Assembly: GCA_041563475.1 (NCBI GenBank) | Contig: JBFFMY010000009.1 | Coordinates: 1-64,000 of the forward strand | Reading direction: 5' to 3' | Source: CAJXZP01 sp041563475 | GTDB lineage: Bacteria > Bacteroidota > Bacteroidia > Flavobacteriales_G > Salibacteraceae | DNA: 64,000 bases | Shown: positions 52,442 through 61,462 of the stretch, piece by piece | How the letters are laid out: each line of letters begins with the position of its first letter | Position numbering within the stretch: the stretch's first letter is position 1 | Program-made: the position numbers and the translations under genes | The notes under the pieces: generated by a model | The model's database searches: none | Told to the model about the DNA's origin: nothing | What the model saw: the letters and a program-made list of their open reading frames with translations, nothing else

Positions 52442-55033
52442 ATGCTTAACCAAATATTTACCTCCATATGTAGCCTTTGTATGCTTTGGTCTTTCCTAGC
52501 ATCGGCTCAATTTACAGATGATTTTTCTGATAGTAATTTTATTGCAAACCCCAACTGGATGGGAAATACAAGCGATTTCGATATTAATTCTTCTTTGGAA
52601 TTACAGCTAAATGCAACACCTTTAAATTCAGAGTCCAGCCTAGTCACACCAAGTTCAGCCATAGGTAATTCCCAATTCGAATTTTATTGTCGATTGGATT
52701 TTGATCCCTCTACTGCAAATTTCGCGCGGGTGTATCTTACTTCTACTAATTCTAATTTAAGTGGCCCATTATCCGGATATTTTGTTCAAATTGGCGGTGC
52801 TTCTGGAGCCGTTGATGATGTAAGTCTGTATTATCAAAATAGCAGCAGCATAACAAAAATAATTGATGGCGTAGATGGAACTGTTGCCATTAGTCCAGAG
52901 CTATATGTGTTGGTTACCCGCGACATGATGGGTAATTGGGAGTTGAAGATTGACACTAATTTGTCTGGAAATTACATTTCCCAAGGAACCGTAACACATT
53001 CCCAAGCAAGCACTTCCTCCTACTTTGGCATTTTCTGCAAGTATTCTTCTACGCGAAGTGATAAGTTTTTCTTTGATGATTTTAGTGTTTCCGGAGGCCC
53101 TGTCGTTGATATTTTTCCACCGGTTTTGGATAGTCTGGTTGTTGTTTCCAGTACAGAAATAGATCTATACTTCAATGAACCACTTGAACACACTTTATCG
53201 GAAATCGAAGGGAATTATTTTGTGAATTCGGCTATAGGAAATCCAAATTCTGCTTTAGCAAATAGTTCAAGTCCTAACCTAATTCATCTTCAATTCAGCT
53301 CTCCACTTCAAAACAATACTACCTATGTACTTTCGGTAATGAACATCCAAGACACCATTGGTAATGTTATGGCAACCCAAAACATCTCATTTTTGATGAG
53401 CTATCCTCAGCCATATGGGTATGGCTCTGTGGTAATAAATGAAATTTTTGCCGACCCCACACCCACTAATGGCTTGCCAGAAGTGGAGTATATTGAGCTT
53501 TATAACACTACAAATTCTACCATCCATTTAGGTGATTGGGAATATTCCGATGCCTCTTCAAGTGTCACTCTTCCAGATTTTCTTCTAGAAAGTTCTACGT
53601 ATGTGGTTTTATGCAAAGAATCTGATACGCTTGAATATTCAAGTTATGGACCTGTTTTGGGCTTGGCGAATTGGCCTACTTTAAATAATAGCGGAGATAA
53701 TTTAGGGTTACGAGACGGCACTCATTTTTTAATCGACACGGTAAATTATACTTCAGGATGGTATTCTGATTCAGAGAAAGAAGCGGGAGGGTTTTCTTTG
53801 GAAAGAAAAAATCCCCGTTCAGTTTGTGAGGGCACAACTAATTGGGGGGCTTCAATAGCTTCCAACGGAGGAACTCCTGGAATGGTCAATAGTATTTTTG
53901 ATAGTGTAATTACTCCTTTTGAAATACGCTTAGGTTCGATTATTCACACCAATCAAATTCAACTCATATTTAGCAAGCCAATTGAACCCAACTCAATTTC
54001 GCCCAGTAATTTCACCATTGAACCCTACCTGCAAATCACTGATATACTATCAACTTCTAATGAATACAATAACCTAATTCTTACCATATTTCCTGAAATG
54101 GAAACCGGAAAATTATACAAAATTCTACTTTCCGGTCTCCAAGATTGTGAAGGAAAAGGGTTAGCTAACGATTCTTTTGCTATGGCCTATTACCCAAAGT
54201 ATCAGGACCTCCTTCTCAATGAAGTTCTATTTAATCCAAAACCGGGTGGGAGTGATTTCATTGAACTATATAACACCACCGAATTTGAGATTGATGTGCG
54301 AAATTGGACGTTGATGTACTTGAATAATTCGGGCGACTCTGCTCATAAATTAATATCTAATACCTCAAAAATTATTCAACCAAATAGCTTTTTGGTTCTT
54401 TCAGAAGACTCCCTAAACATTCAATACAATTACCCTAACTATCAAAATGGAGTATTTCTAGAAATGGATTTACCCACCTACTCGAATACGGAAGGAACAA
54501 TTACTGTTTTAAACCAGTTAGATGAACTAAACGATCAATTTCTCTATAATGAAGAAATGCACCTAGAAATAATTACCGACCCTAAAGGTGTTTCGTTAGA
54601 ACGGACAAATTATTTCCCAGGCCCAAATTCTTCAAATAACTGGCATTCGGCAGCATCCAGTATTGGATATGCCACCCCTGGATATACCAATTCTCAATTT
54701 GTTTCAATCCAAAACACGCAAAACAATTTAACCTTAAACCCTAAAACTTTTAGTCCGAATAACGATGGGTACCATGATATTCTTTCCATACAGGTGGCCT
54801 TTAATCAGACAGATTTTATAGGTACATTAAGTATTCATACGTCCAATGGAATACTCGTTAACACCTTAATAAACAACCAAAGTATAGGCACAATCAACAC
54901 ATTTTTCTGGGATGGAACAAATGCGCATGGAGAGCTAATGCCAACGGGAATGTACATTGTAATGCTGCGAGTGTACGATTTAGATAATAATCAACAGATT
55001 TTCAAGGATGTAACAATCCTAGCCCTGCCATAA
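52442..55033 (+). CDS. Secreted lamin-tail-domain protein with CHU_C/FlgD-like C-terminus
   Basis: An 863-aa exported protein. Signal peptide about 1-22 (ends LASAQ). Then a beta-rich N-domain (about 25-220), a Big_5-like Ig domain (about 228-320), a lamin-tail domain (about 326-430; VVINEIFADPTPTNG and YIELYNTTNSTIHLGDW), a second Big_5-like region, a second lamin-tail domain (about 586-690; LLLNEVLFNPKPGGSDFIEL) and a C-terminal FSPNNDGYHD gliding-motility-type (type B T9SS) domain with FFWDGTNAHGELMPTGMYIV. The N-terminal Met is needed for the signal peptide. Function unknown, likely surface or matrix adhesion. Confidence 0.87.
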   Translation: MLNQIFTSICSLCMLWSFLASAQFTDDFSDSNFIANPNWMGNTSDFDINSSLELQLNATPLNSESSLVTPSSAIGNSQFEFYCRLDFDPSTANFARVYLTSTNSNLSGPLSGYFVQIGGASGAVDDVSLYYQNSSSITKIIDGVDGTVAISPELYVLVTRDMMGNWELKIDTNLSGNYISQGTVTHSQASTSSYFGIFCKYSSTRSDKFFFDDFSVSGGPVVDIFPPVLDSLVVVSSTEIDLYFNEPLEHTLSEIEGNYFVNSAIGNPNSALANSSSPNLIHLQFSSPLQNNTTYVLSVMNIQDTIGNVMATQNISFLMSYPQPYGYGSVVINEIFADPTPTNGLPEVEYIELYNTTNSTIHLGDWEYSDASSSVTLPDFLLESSTYVVLCKESDTLEYSSYGPVLGLANWPTLNNSGDNLGLRDGTHFLIDTVNYTSGWYSDSEKEAGGFSLERKNPRSVCEGTTNWGASIASNGGTPGMVNSIFDSVITPFEIRLGSIIHTNQIQLIFSKPIEPNSISPSNFTIEPYLQITDILSTSNEYNNLILTIFPEMETGKLYKILLSGLQDCEGKGLANDSFAMAYYPKYQDLLLNEVLFNPKPGGSDFIELYNTTEFEIDVRNWTLMYLNNSGDSAHKLISNTSKIIQPNSFLVLSEDSLNIQYNYPNYQNGVFLEMDLPTYSNTEGTITVLNQLDELNDQFLYNEEMHLEIITDPKGVSLERTNYFPGPNSSNNWHSAASSIGYATPGYTNSQFVSIQNTQNNLTLNPKTFSPNNDGYHDILSIQVAFNQTDFIGTLSIHTSNGILVNTLINNQSIGTINTFFWDGTNAHGELMPTGMYIVMLRVYDLDNNQQIFKDVTILALP

Positions 55034-55106
55034 ATTTATACCCATCTGTTCACAATTTATTGATGTTAAAACTCGGTTTGCATAACAGTTGAATGTATTA
55101 GTTCGC

Positions 55107-55114
55107 TAAATTTG
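55107..55114 (+). promoter_or_regulatory. -7 promoter box for second lamin-tail gene
   Basis: TAAATTTG, exact -7 match, 27 bp before the ATG; a TTG lies 15 bp upstream, slightly close for a -33 box. Confidence 0.5.
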
Positions 55115-55141
55115 CACCTTTAAATACCTAAAAATAAACGT

Positions 55142-57919
55142 ATGAATAAAAAATTTACACTTTTAACATTAATGGTTTTGAGTATTTTCGGGTTATCCCT
55201 GAATTCACAGGCTCAAACTACAGACTTGATTATTTCGGAGTATGCTGAGGGGTCAAGTAACAATAAGTACATTGAGTTGTATAATGGAACTGGAGCAACC
55301 ATCGACCTTTCTAATTATGAAATGTGGAGAATCTCAAATGGAGGCGCATGGCCAGAAAGCACAGTAGCTTTATCAGGTATGTTATTAGATGGTGAAGTAA
55401 TAGTTCTTGCAAACTCATCAGCCGATACCGCAATTACTAATTTATCAAACGCAACCACTCTTTTTTCATCTGCTACCTTTTTTAATGGTAACGATGCTGT
55501 TGGTCTTGCAAAAGATGATGGTACCGGAACGTTTTTTTTAATTGATGCCGTTGGAACTCATGGTCCAGATCCAGGTTCGGGTTGGAATGTTGGTGATACT
55601 ATCAACGGAACTGCAGAACACACATTAGTAAGAAAAGACACTGTTTGCTCTCCTGATACTACTTGGACAGTAACTGCTGGTACTAATAATGCCAATTCTC
55701 AATGGATTGTTTACCCGCAAAATACGTGGACGTATGCTGGTTCTCATACCGCATCTTGTTCTTCAGGCCCAACATCAAGTGATACGACCAAGCCAGAAAT
55801 TATTACTGGACAATTTAATTCCACTACAAGCGTAACATTAGTGTTCTCAGAACCGGTTACTTCTGCTACTGCACAAAACACAGCTAACTACATTTTTGCA
55901 CCTGGGATTACAGTAACTAACGCAGTTTTAAGTTCCTCTGAGGATACGGTTAACTTAACCGTTTCTCCTAGTTTTGTTAATGGCACACAATACGGTGTTT
56001 CAATCACTAGTATTGTTGATACCTCTGCAAACGCCAATATGATGGACCCTTTTACAGGGGCATTTTATTTCAATTCGTATACCGGAACTGATTTAATGAT
56101 AACTGAAATCTATTACGGTCAAAACAGTTCTGGTATACAAGATTTAGATTATTTCGAAGTATATAACGCTGGTTCGTCTTCAATTAGCTTAGCGGGAATG
56201 GAAATTTCAAGTGGAATGCCATTCGAAATTCAAACGAACGTTGTTTTGGCAGCTGGATCCTATATGATTTTTGCTGAAAATCTTGATTCCTTCAACTTAG
56301 CTTTCCCAACCGTTACCAATGTGGTAGGCATTAATAACGGTGGCTCTTTATCTGGTGGTGGTGAAACTATCGAATTATCCAATACTCTTGGTGATGTGGT
56401 TGCATCTGTTTCATACATGTCATCGGCTCCTTGGCCAGGGTATACGGCTATTGAATCTATAGAGCTTTGTGATTTAACAACTGATTATACCGATGCTGCC
56501 AATTGGTATGTTGCAGGTACTGTTTCATCAACCGTTGGTGATATGTTATATGGAACTCCAGGTTCAGCTAATTCTTGTGCTGCTCCTCCCGTAATTCCTA
56601 CGTATGATATTGCTACCGTTAGAACTGTTGATGCCAATGGCGAGCCTGATTCATTAGGTGTGTATTGCGCTGTAGAAGGTATTGTATATGGCGTTGATTT
56701 AGATGGAAACAATGGCATTTCTTTTACCGTAATTGATGAAACTAGAGGTATTAACATATTCAATTTCAATGATGTTGATGCGTATGTAGTTACTGAAGGT
56801 GATGAAATTAGAGTAGTGGGTGAGATTGATTTCTATAACGGATTAATTGAACTTTTCGCTGACTCTATTACTGTTCTTTCTACCGGAAACTGTATTCCTT
56901 TCCCAACTATTGTAGATGCTTTGGGCGAAGAAACAGAATCAGAATACATTGAAATGAAAAATGTGACCTTAGCTGATCCTTCGCAATGGCCAACACCAGG
57001 AAATAATGCCAACATAGATGTGGTTACTTCAAATGGTGATACGGTAACAATGCGTTTAGACAGAGATACACATATTCAAGATTCAATTTTAAGTGCGCCT
57101 TCAGGAACATTTAACTTAATTGGAATTGGTGGTCAATTTGATAATTCTTCTCCTTATTTGGATGGATATCAAATTTTCCCAATGTTTGTAACCGATGTTG
57201 ATTCTAATGCATATTTAGCCCCAGCAAACGTTCAAATTAACGAATTAGCAGTAACCAACGTGAGTACGTTTGATGCCGGCTTAGGAAATTACTACCAATG
57301 GGCTGAGTTTTTCAATAACTCTGGAGCTGATTTAGATGTTTCTGGTTATTTCCTATCGAATGATTCGACCAATGTTTTTATGGAACGTGTACGAAGATGT
57401 TTTGATAACAATCCAGCTTCTGCTGTAATTAGTGATGGTGATTATGCTATTGGATTTTTAGGTACAGATGGTACCGAAGGATTTCAGTATTTTGAAACGG
57501 AATTAGATGTAAATATGCCATTCATTGGTTTATATACTCCAAACGGAACTTTGGTGAGCGGAGTAGTATTCACTGCAGATGCAGCTGTTGAAGGGTATAC
57601 TTTCGGAGCTAAAAACGATGATTATGCTCAAGGTGCGGTAACCTTCGAAGCAGGTACTCCTGAAGCCACAAACGCCACTGGAACAATCTTATCTGTTCTT
57701 TCTATTTTACCAGAAAACGGATTATCCATTTATCCAAACCCTGTTGTTTCGGATAATGTAACATTTAACAAAACAGTTTCTGTAACAGTATATAGTATTA
57801 CTGGTCAAGTAATTCTTGTGCAACAAAACATTAATACATTAAACGTTTCTTCTTTTGAAAGTGGAATGTATTTAATTGAAACTACAGAAGGCGAGATTGT
57901 AAAAATGATTGTGAAGTAA
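55142..57919 (+). CDS. Secreted lamin-tail-domain protein with T9SS type A sorting domain
   Basis: A 925-aa exported protein. Signal peptide about 1-24 (ends NSQAQ). Order: lamin-tail domain (about 28-200; DLIISEYAEGSSNNKYIELYN), Big_5-like Ig domain (about 217-312), second lamin-tail domain (about 316-480), an OB-fold-like domain (about 488-585; EGIVYGVDLDGNNGISFTVI), a third lamin-tail domain (about 695-850) and a T9SS type A sorting domain (about 855-925; LSIYPNPVVSDNVTF ... FESGMYLIETTEGE). The catalytic residues of the endonuclease/exonuclease domain often paired with lamin-tail modules are absent. Same direction as the previous gene, with its own promoter. Confidence 0.88.
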   Translation: MNKKFTLLTLMVLSIFGLSLNSQAQTTDLIISEYAEGSSNNKYIELYNGTGATIDLSNYEMWRISNGGAWPESTVALSGMLLDGEVIVLANSSADTAITNLSNATTLFSSATFFNGNDAVGLAKDDGTGTFFLIDAVGTHGPDPGSGWNVGDTINGTAEHTLVRKDTVCSPDTTWTVTAGTNNANSQWIVYPQNTWTYAGSHTASCSSGPTSSDTTKPEIITGQFNSTTSVTLVFSEPVTSATAQNTANYIFAPGITVTNAVLSSSEDTVNLTVSPSFVNGTQYGVSITSIVDTSANANMMDPFTGAFYFNSYTGTDLMITEIYYGQNSSGIQDLDYFEVYNAGSSSISLAGMEISSGMPFEIQTNVVLAAGSYMIFAENLDSFNLAFPTVTNVVGINNGGSLSGGGETIELSNTLGDVVASVSYMSSAPWPGYTAIESIELCDLTTDYTDAANWYVAGTVSSTVGDMLYGTPGSANSCAAPPVIPTYDIATVRTVDANGEPDSLGVYCAVEGIVYGVDLDGNNGISFTVIDETRGINIFNFNDVDAYVVTEGDEIRVVGEIDFYNGLIELFADSITVLSTGNCIPFPTIVDALGEETESEYIEMKNVTLADPSQWPTPGNNANIDVVTSNGDTVTMRLDRDTHIQDSILSAPSGTFNLIGIGGQFDNSSPYLDGYQIFPMFVTDVDSNAYLAPANVQINELAVTNVSTFDAGLGNYYQWAEFFNNSGADLDVSGYFLSNDSTNVFMERVRRCFDNNPASAVISDGDYAIGFLGTDGTEGFQYFETELDVNMPFIGLYTPNGTLVSGVVFTADAAVEGYTFGAKNDDYAQGAVTFEAGTPEATNATGTILSVLSILPENGLSIYPNPVVSDNVTFNKTVSVTVYSITGQVILVQQNINTLNVSSFESGMYLIETTEGEIVKMIVK

Positions 57920-57942
57920 TTCACTCATTAACTACTTTATTT

Positions 57943-57975
57943 AAAACTCCCGGTGCTTTTCATCGGGAGTTTTTT
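57943..57975 (+). terminator. Terminator after second lamin-tail gene
   Basis: A 10-bp stem AAAACTCCCG with CGGGAGTTTT (plus 3 further pairs including a G-T), loop CTTTT, T-run. Confidence 0.9.
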
Positions 57976-58105
57976 ATGCCTACTTGTATGGAAAAACTAT
58001 ATTCCTATAGATATTTCATTTTCAAAGTATCCTTCATCTACACCCATAATTTAATACCCCATGAGTAATTATCCAAATCTAAAGAAACCCTGCAAACGGC
58101 CGACA

Positions 58106-58238
58106 ATTAGATTAAATATAGCCAAGTTACACAACACATCTTAAAGCAATTCCTTCGCCTTAAAACCCTTCTCAATCCTTTCCTTATTAACGGGTCTTCC
58201 ATTTTGCGTGAGGTTACGTAACATGATTAGATTAAATA
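58106..58238. repeat. 13-bp direct repeat, 120 bp apart
   Basis: ATTAGATTAAATA occurs at 58106-58118 and 58226-58238. The motif is AT-rich, so chance is possible, but it brackets most of the gene-remnant-like frame. Confidence 0.35.
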
Positions 58239-58284
58239 GACATCTCTTGTTTATATATCCAAAAGGTTTAAGGACATAAAAAAA
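58141..58284 (-). pseudogene. Possible gene remnant
   Basis: An open minus-strand frame of 47 residues follows a TGA and ends at TAA (58143-58141). The inferred peptide includes YVLKPFGYINKR and a polar segment NGRPVNKERIEKGFKAKELL; an internal ATG at 58224 would give 27 residues. The sequence looks protein-like but has no upstream start, and I recognise no family. May be the C-terminal relic of a deleted gene. Confidence 0.2.
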
Positions 58285-58331
58285 TCAAACTAAGAAGTGG
58301 ACTATAAAAATCAGTGAAAATATTGTCCCAC

Positions 58332-58360
58332 AAAAAAGCCCCAACAAACTGTCGAGGCTT
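58332..58360 (-). terminator. Terminator of the coxB-ctaD transcript
   Basis: On the minus strand an 11-bp stem with two G-T pairs (AAGCCTCGACA with TGTTGGGGCTT), 3-nt loop and a T6 tail, 22 bp past ctaD. Confidence 0.8.
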
Positions 58361-58381
58361 TCAGTATTTTAAACCAATTTG

Positions 58382-60157
58382 TTAATGCTCTCCATCCACT
58401 TCTCCTTCCTCTAAAGGAACAGTTTGCGGAACAAAATCTTGCGGTTTACCTGGCTTACTGTAATCGTAAGGCCATCTGTGAACTACAGGTAGATCTCCAG
58501 GCCAGTTTCCGTGGATATGCTCCACTGGAGTTGTCCATTCTAACGTATTTGAATCCCATGGGTTTTGAGGCGCCTTAGGCCCTCTTCTCATGGAATAAAA
58601 GAAGTTAAAGAAAAAGATGAACTGTCCGAAAAATGCAATTATGGCGAAAACCGTCATCAATACGTTCATATCAATGAAAGAATCAAATAATGGAAATTCT
58701 GAATTTGTATAATAACGTCTTGGCACACCTGCCAATCCTAAAAAGTGCATTGGGAAGAAAACTCCATATCCAGAAATAAACGTCACCCAGAAATGTAGAA
58801 TACCTAATTTTTGGTTCATCATTCTACCATACATTTTTGGGAACCAGTGGTACACTCCAGCAAACATCGCATTTACCGCAGAGAATCCCATTACAATATG
58901 GAAGTGAGCTACTACGAAATACGTGTCATGTACGGTAATATCTAAAGCTGCATCCGCTAATATAATTCCAGTTAATCCACCAGAAATAAAGGTCGAAACC
59001 ATACCTACAGAGAACATCATTGCTGGAGTAAAACGAATATTCGCTTTATACATCGTAGTTAAGTAGTTAAATACCTTCACAGCCGATGGAATTGCAATCA
59101 ACAAGGTTGTAAATGTAAATACACTACCTAAGAAAGGATCCATACCCGTTAAGAACATGTGGTGACCCCAAACAATAAAAGATAAAAATGCAATAGCCAA
59201 AATAGAACCAATCATGGCTTTATACCCAAAAATTGGTTTTCTAGAGTTGGTTGCAATAACCTCAGAAGAAATACCCAATGCTGGCAATAAAATAATGTAT
59301 ACTTCTGGGTGACCTAAGAACCAGAATAAGTGTTCAAATAAAATTGGAGAACCACCACTGTAATCTAAAGCTTCACCCGCAATGAAGATATCAGAAAGGT
59401 AGAATGAAGTGCCGAAGCTTCTGTCAAATAATAACAACAATGCTGCTGATAATAATACTGGAAAGGATAGTAAGCCTAAAATTGCAGTAACCAATAACGC
59501 CCAAACCGTTAATGGTAAACGCGTCATGCTCATACCTTTAGTACGCAGGTTTACTATAGTAACAATGTAGTTCAAACCACCAATCATAGAAGAAGCAATG
59601 AATAATGTCATACTTACCAACCAAAGGGTCATACCTAAACCGGAACCTGGCATGGCTTGAGGTAGCGCGCTTAAAGGTGGGTAAACTGTCCAACCCGCAG
59701 CTGCAGGTCCTGATTCAACAAATAACGAAGCAAGCATGATTACCGAAGACGCGGCAAAAAACCAATACGATAACATATTCATAAAACCAGAGGCCATATC
59801 ACGTGCGCCAATTTGCAATGGAATAAGTAAGTTGGCAAAAGTTCCACTCAAACCAGCGGTAAGTAGAAAGAATACCATAATTGTTCCGTGAATTGTACCC
59901 AAAGCCAAATACATGTTAGGGTCCATCACTCCGTCTGGAGCCCACTTATCTCCTAAAAAGAAGTTTACAATTGCGAACCCTTCTCCTGGCCAAGCAATTT
60001 GAATTCTAAATAAAGTTGACATCAACATTCCAATAGATGCCATGAACATTCCTGTTACCAAGAATTGTTTCCCGATCATCTTGTGATCTTGACTAAATAA
60101 ATATTTACTTATAAAAGTCTCGTGATGATGATCTGATGCGTGTGCTGTGCTGCTCAT
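58382..60157 (-). CDS. ctaD: Cytochrome c oxidase subunit I
   Basis: Catalytic haem-copper subunit that reduces oxygen and pumps protons, 591 aa with about twelve membrane helices. Haem and CuB ligands are visible: GTIHGTIMVFF, GHPEVYIILLP (His-Tyr crosslink of A-type oxidases), WGHHMFLTGMDP and VVAHFHIVMG. N-terminus is His-rich (HASDHHHETF). Last gene of the alternative complex III-oxidase cluster, 11 bp after coxB. Confidence 0.97.
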   Translation of the reverse strand: MSSTAHASDHHHETFISKYLFSQDHKMIGKQFLVTGMFMASIGMLMSTLFRIQIAWPGEGFAIVNFFLGDKWAPDGVMDPNMYLALGTIHGTIMVFFLLTAGLSGTFANLLIPLQIGARDMASGFMNMLSYWFFAASSVIMLASLFVESGPAAAGWTVYPPLSALPQAMPGSGLGMTLWLVSMTLFIASSMIGGLNYIVTIVNLRTKGMSMTRLPLTVWALLVTAILGLLSFPVLLSAALLLLFDRSFGTSFYLSDIFIAGEALDYSGGSPILFEHLFWFLGHPEVYIILLPALGISSEVIATNSRKPIFGYKAMIGSILAIAFLSFIVWGHHMFLTGMDPFLGSVFTFTTLLIAIPSAVKVFNYLTTMYKANIRFTPAMMFSVGMVSTFISGGLTGIILADAALDITVHDTYFVVAHFHIVMGFSAVNAMFAGVYHWFPKMYGRMMNQKLGILHFWVTFISGYGVFFPMHFLGLAGVPRRYYTNSEFPLFDSFIDMNVLMTVFAIIAFFGQFIFFFNFFYSMRRGPKAPQNPWDSNTLEWTTPVEHIHGNWPGDLPVVHRWPYDYSKPGKPQDFVPQTVPLEEGEVDGEH

Positions 60158-60168
60158 AGTTTGAATGA

Positions 60169-61365
60169 TTATTGGTTGTTTTGAGCTAATTTATTATCCG
60201 TTTCCGTAATTCCTAAAGCGGCTGAAAGCTTTGAACTAAATGTGACTTGTTCTGCTAACCACTTTTCATAGTCTTCTGGAGTATCTACCACAATATCCAT
60301 TTGCATATTGTAATGCGCTGCGCCACAAATTTTGTTACATAATAAAATGTAATTAAATTCTGGGTTTCCAGTTTTTGTACGCATTTCAGCGGTAGTAATT
60401 GTAGGTATAAAACGCATTCTAGTTAACATTCCAGGAACACAGTTCATTTGTGCTCTAAAATGCGGCATGAAGGCACTGTGAATTACATCTTGTGAACGCA
60501 TTTGAAAATTCACTTGACGCCCCACAGGAATGTGAAATTCAACTTTTACAAGTTTATCATCATTACCTGCGTTTTGGGTTAGCTCATTGTTTCTTCTAAA
60601 AGCGTGAATCTTTGCTAATTGAGACTCTTTGTGATGAATCGCTGCTAAGATTTCCTCTTCCTTTAAACCATCTTTTGGTACATTCGCTCTTTCCTCGTTT
60701 AGCTCCGCAATTTGCGCATTTAACTCGTCAATTCGAATTTGAATAGTTGTAGCTGTAACTATACCAAGTGGGTTTTCTGTGTTAATAAAGTTGAAGTTTG
60801 CTTTACCTAATTGCTCATCAGCACCGCTATAGCGTGCGGTCCAATCAAATTGCTTTGCGTATAACTCAATGTTAATTGCATCTTCTGCAACCTCACCATT
60901 ATACTCGCCCCAAGTTTTTAAACCATAAATAATAATTACGGCTAGAACTGCTGCTGGTACAACGGTCCAAACCATTTCCAATTTGTTATTATGCGTAATG
61001 AATTGGGCTCTTGATCCTGGACGTGCAAAATACATAGAGGTAAATACTGCTAATACAATGTGTGTAATAACAAAAGCGATAATGATAATAATCCAGTTTA
61101 AATTGAATAAGAAATCAATGCTTTCCCCATGCAGTGAAGCAGATTCTGGTAATACATGAGGACCCCAACGTAAAACTACCCAAATAAATAAAGCGAATAA
61201 TCCAACCACAAAAAGTGGCCATGAAAGCGCCCTAGAACGGTTAGCTTTCCAACTAACTTTCGATTGATCGTCTTCCTTAAGTTTTGACGTTAGTTCAAAT
61301 ATTCTAATAATTTGAACAATAAGAAACAATCCTAAAAGAATTGCCAAGCCCATTAATAAGCCCAT
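60169..61365 (-). CDS. coxB: Cytochrome c oxidase subunit II with CuA site
   Basis: Electron-entry subunit, 398 aa. Three hydrophobic segments in the first 170 residues (including the usual two membrane helices) and a periplasmic cupredoxin domain with the CuA set: HSAFMPHFRAQMN and CNKICGAAHYNMQM (CxxxCxxxHxxM), so it accepts electrons from cytochrome c. A charged, coiled-coil-like insertion of about 60 residues (roughly 215-275, LNAQIAELNEERA to NELTQNAGN) splits the cupredoxin region. Eleven bp before ctaD. Confidence 0.95.
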   Translation of the reverse strand: MGLLMGLAILLGLFLIVQIIRIFELTSKLKEDDQSKVSWKANRSRALSWPLFVVGLFALFIWVVLRWGPHVLPESASLHGESIDFLFNLNWIIIIIAFVITHIVLAVFTSMYFARPGSRAQFITHNNKLEMVWTVVPAAVLAVIIIYGLKTWGEYNGEVAEDAINIELYAKQFDWTARYSGADEQLGKANFNFINTENPLGIVTATTIQIRIDELNAQIAELNEERANVPKDGLKEEEILAAIHHKESQLAKIHAFRRNNELTQNAGNDDKLVKVEFHIPVGRQVNFQMRSQDVIHSAFMPHFRAQMNCVPGMLTRMRFIPTITTAEMRTKTGNPEFNYILLCNKICGAAHYNMQMDIVVDTPEDYEKWLAEQVTFSSKLSAALGITETDNKLAQNNQ

Positions 61366-61424
61366 ATTGATTGATTTGATTTAATACTAATACCTTAATC
61401 GCTTTCTCAGCCTAAAATAACGAA

Positions 61425-61455
61425 GTGGAATACGAAACTCATTTCCGTATTCCAC
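61425..61455 (-). terminator. Intercistronic hairpin between actF and coxB
   Basis: A 10-bp perfect stem (GTGGAATACG with CGTATTCCAC) extended past a bulged C by three A-T pairs, loop CTCA, 7 bp beyond the actF stop. The downstream T-content is weak, so partial termination or RNA processing is more likely than a full stop. Confidence 0.55.
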
Positions 61456-61462
61456 CTCCTTC

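Larger units (their letters stand above)
57976..58331. other. Gene-free stretch
   Basis: Part of the only gap over 300 bp in the window (57920-58381). It holds a 48-codon minus-strand open frame (58284 to 58141) and a 13-bp direct repeat, listed separately. I see no tRNA, riboswitch or recognisable ncRNA here. Confidence 0.5.

Noticed and set aside
57920..58381. tRNA or small RNA gene in the longest gap
   Set aside because: No cloverleaf-like arms or GGTTCRA box were seen; only the two terminators and short repeats.
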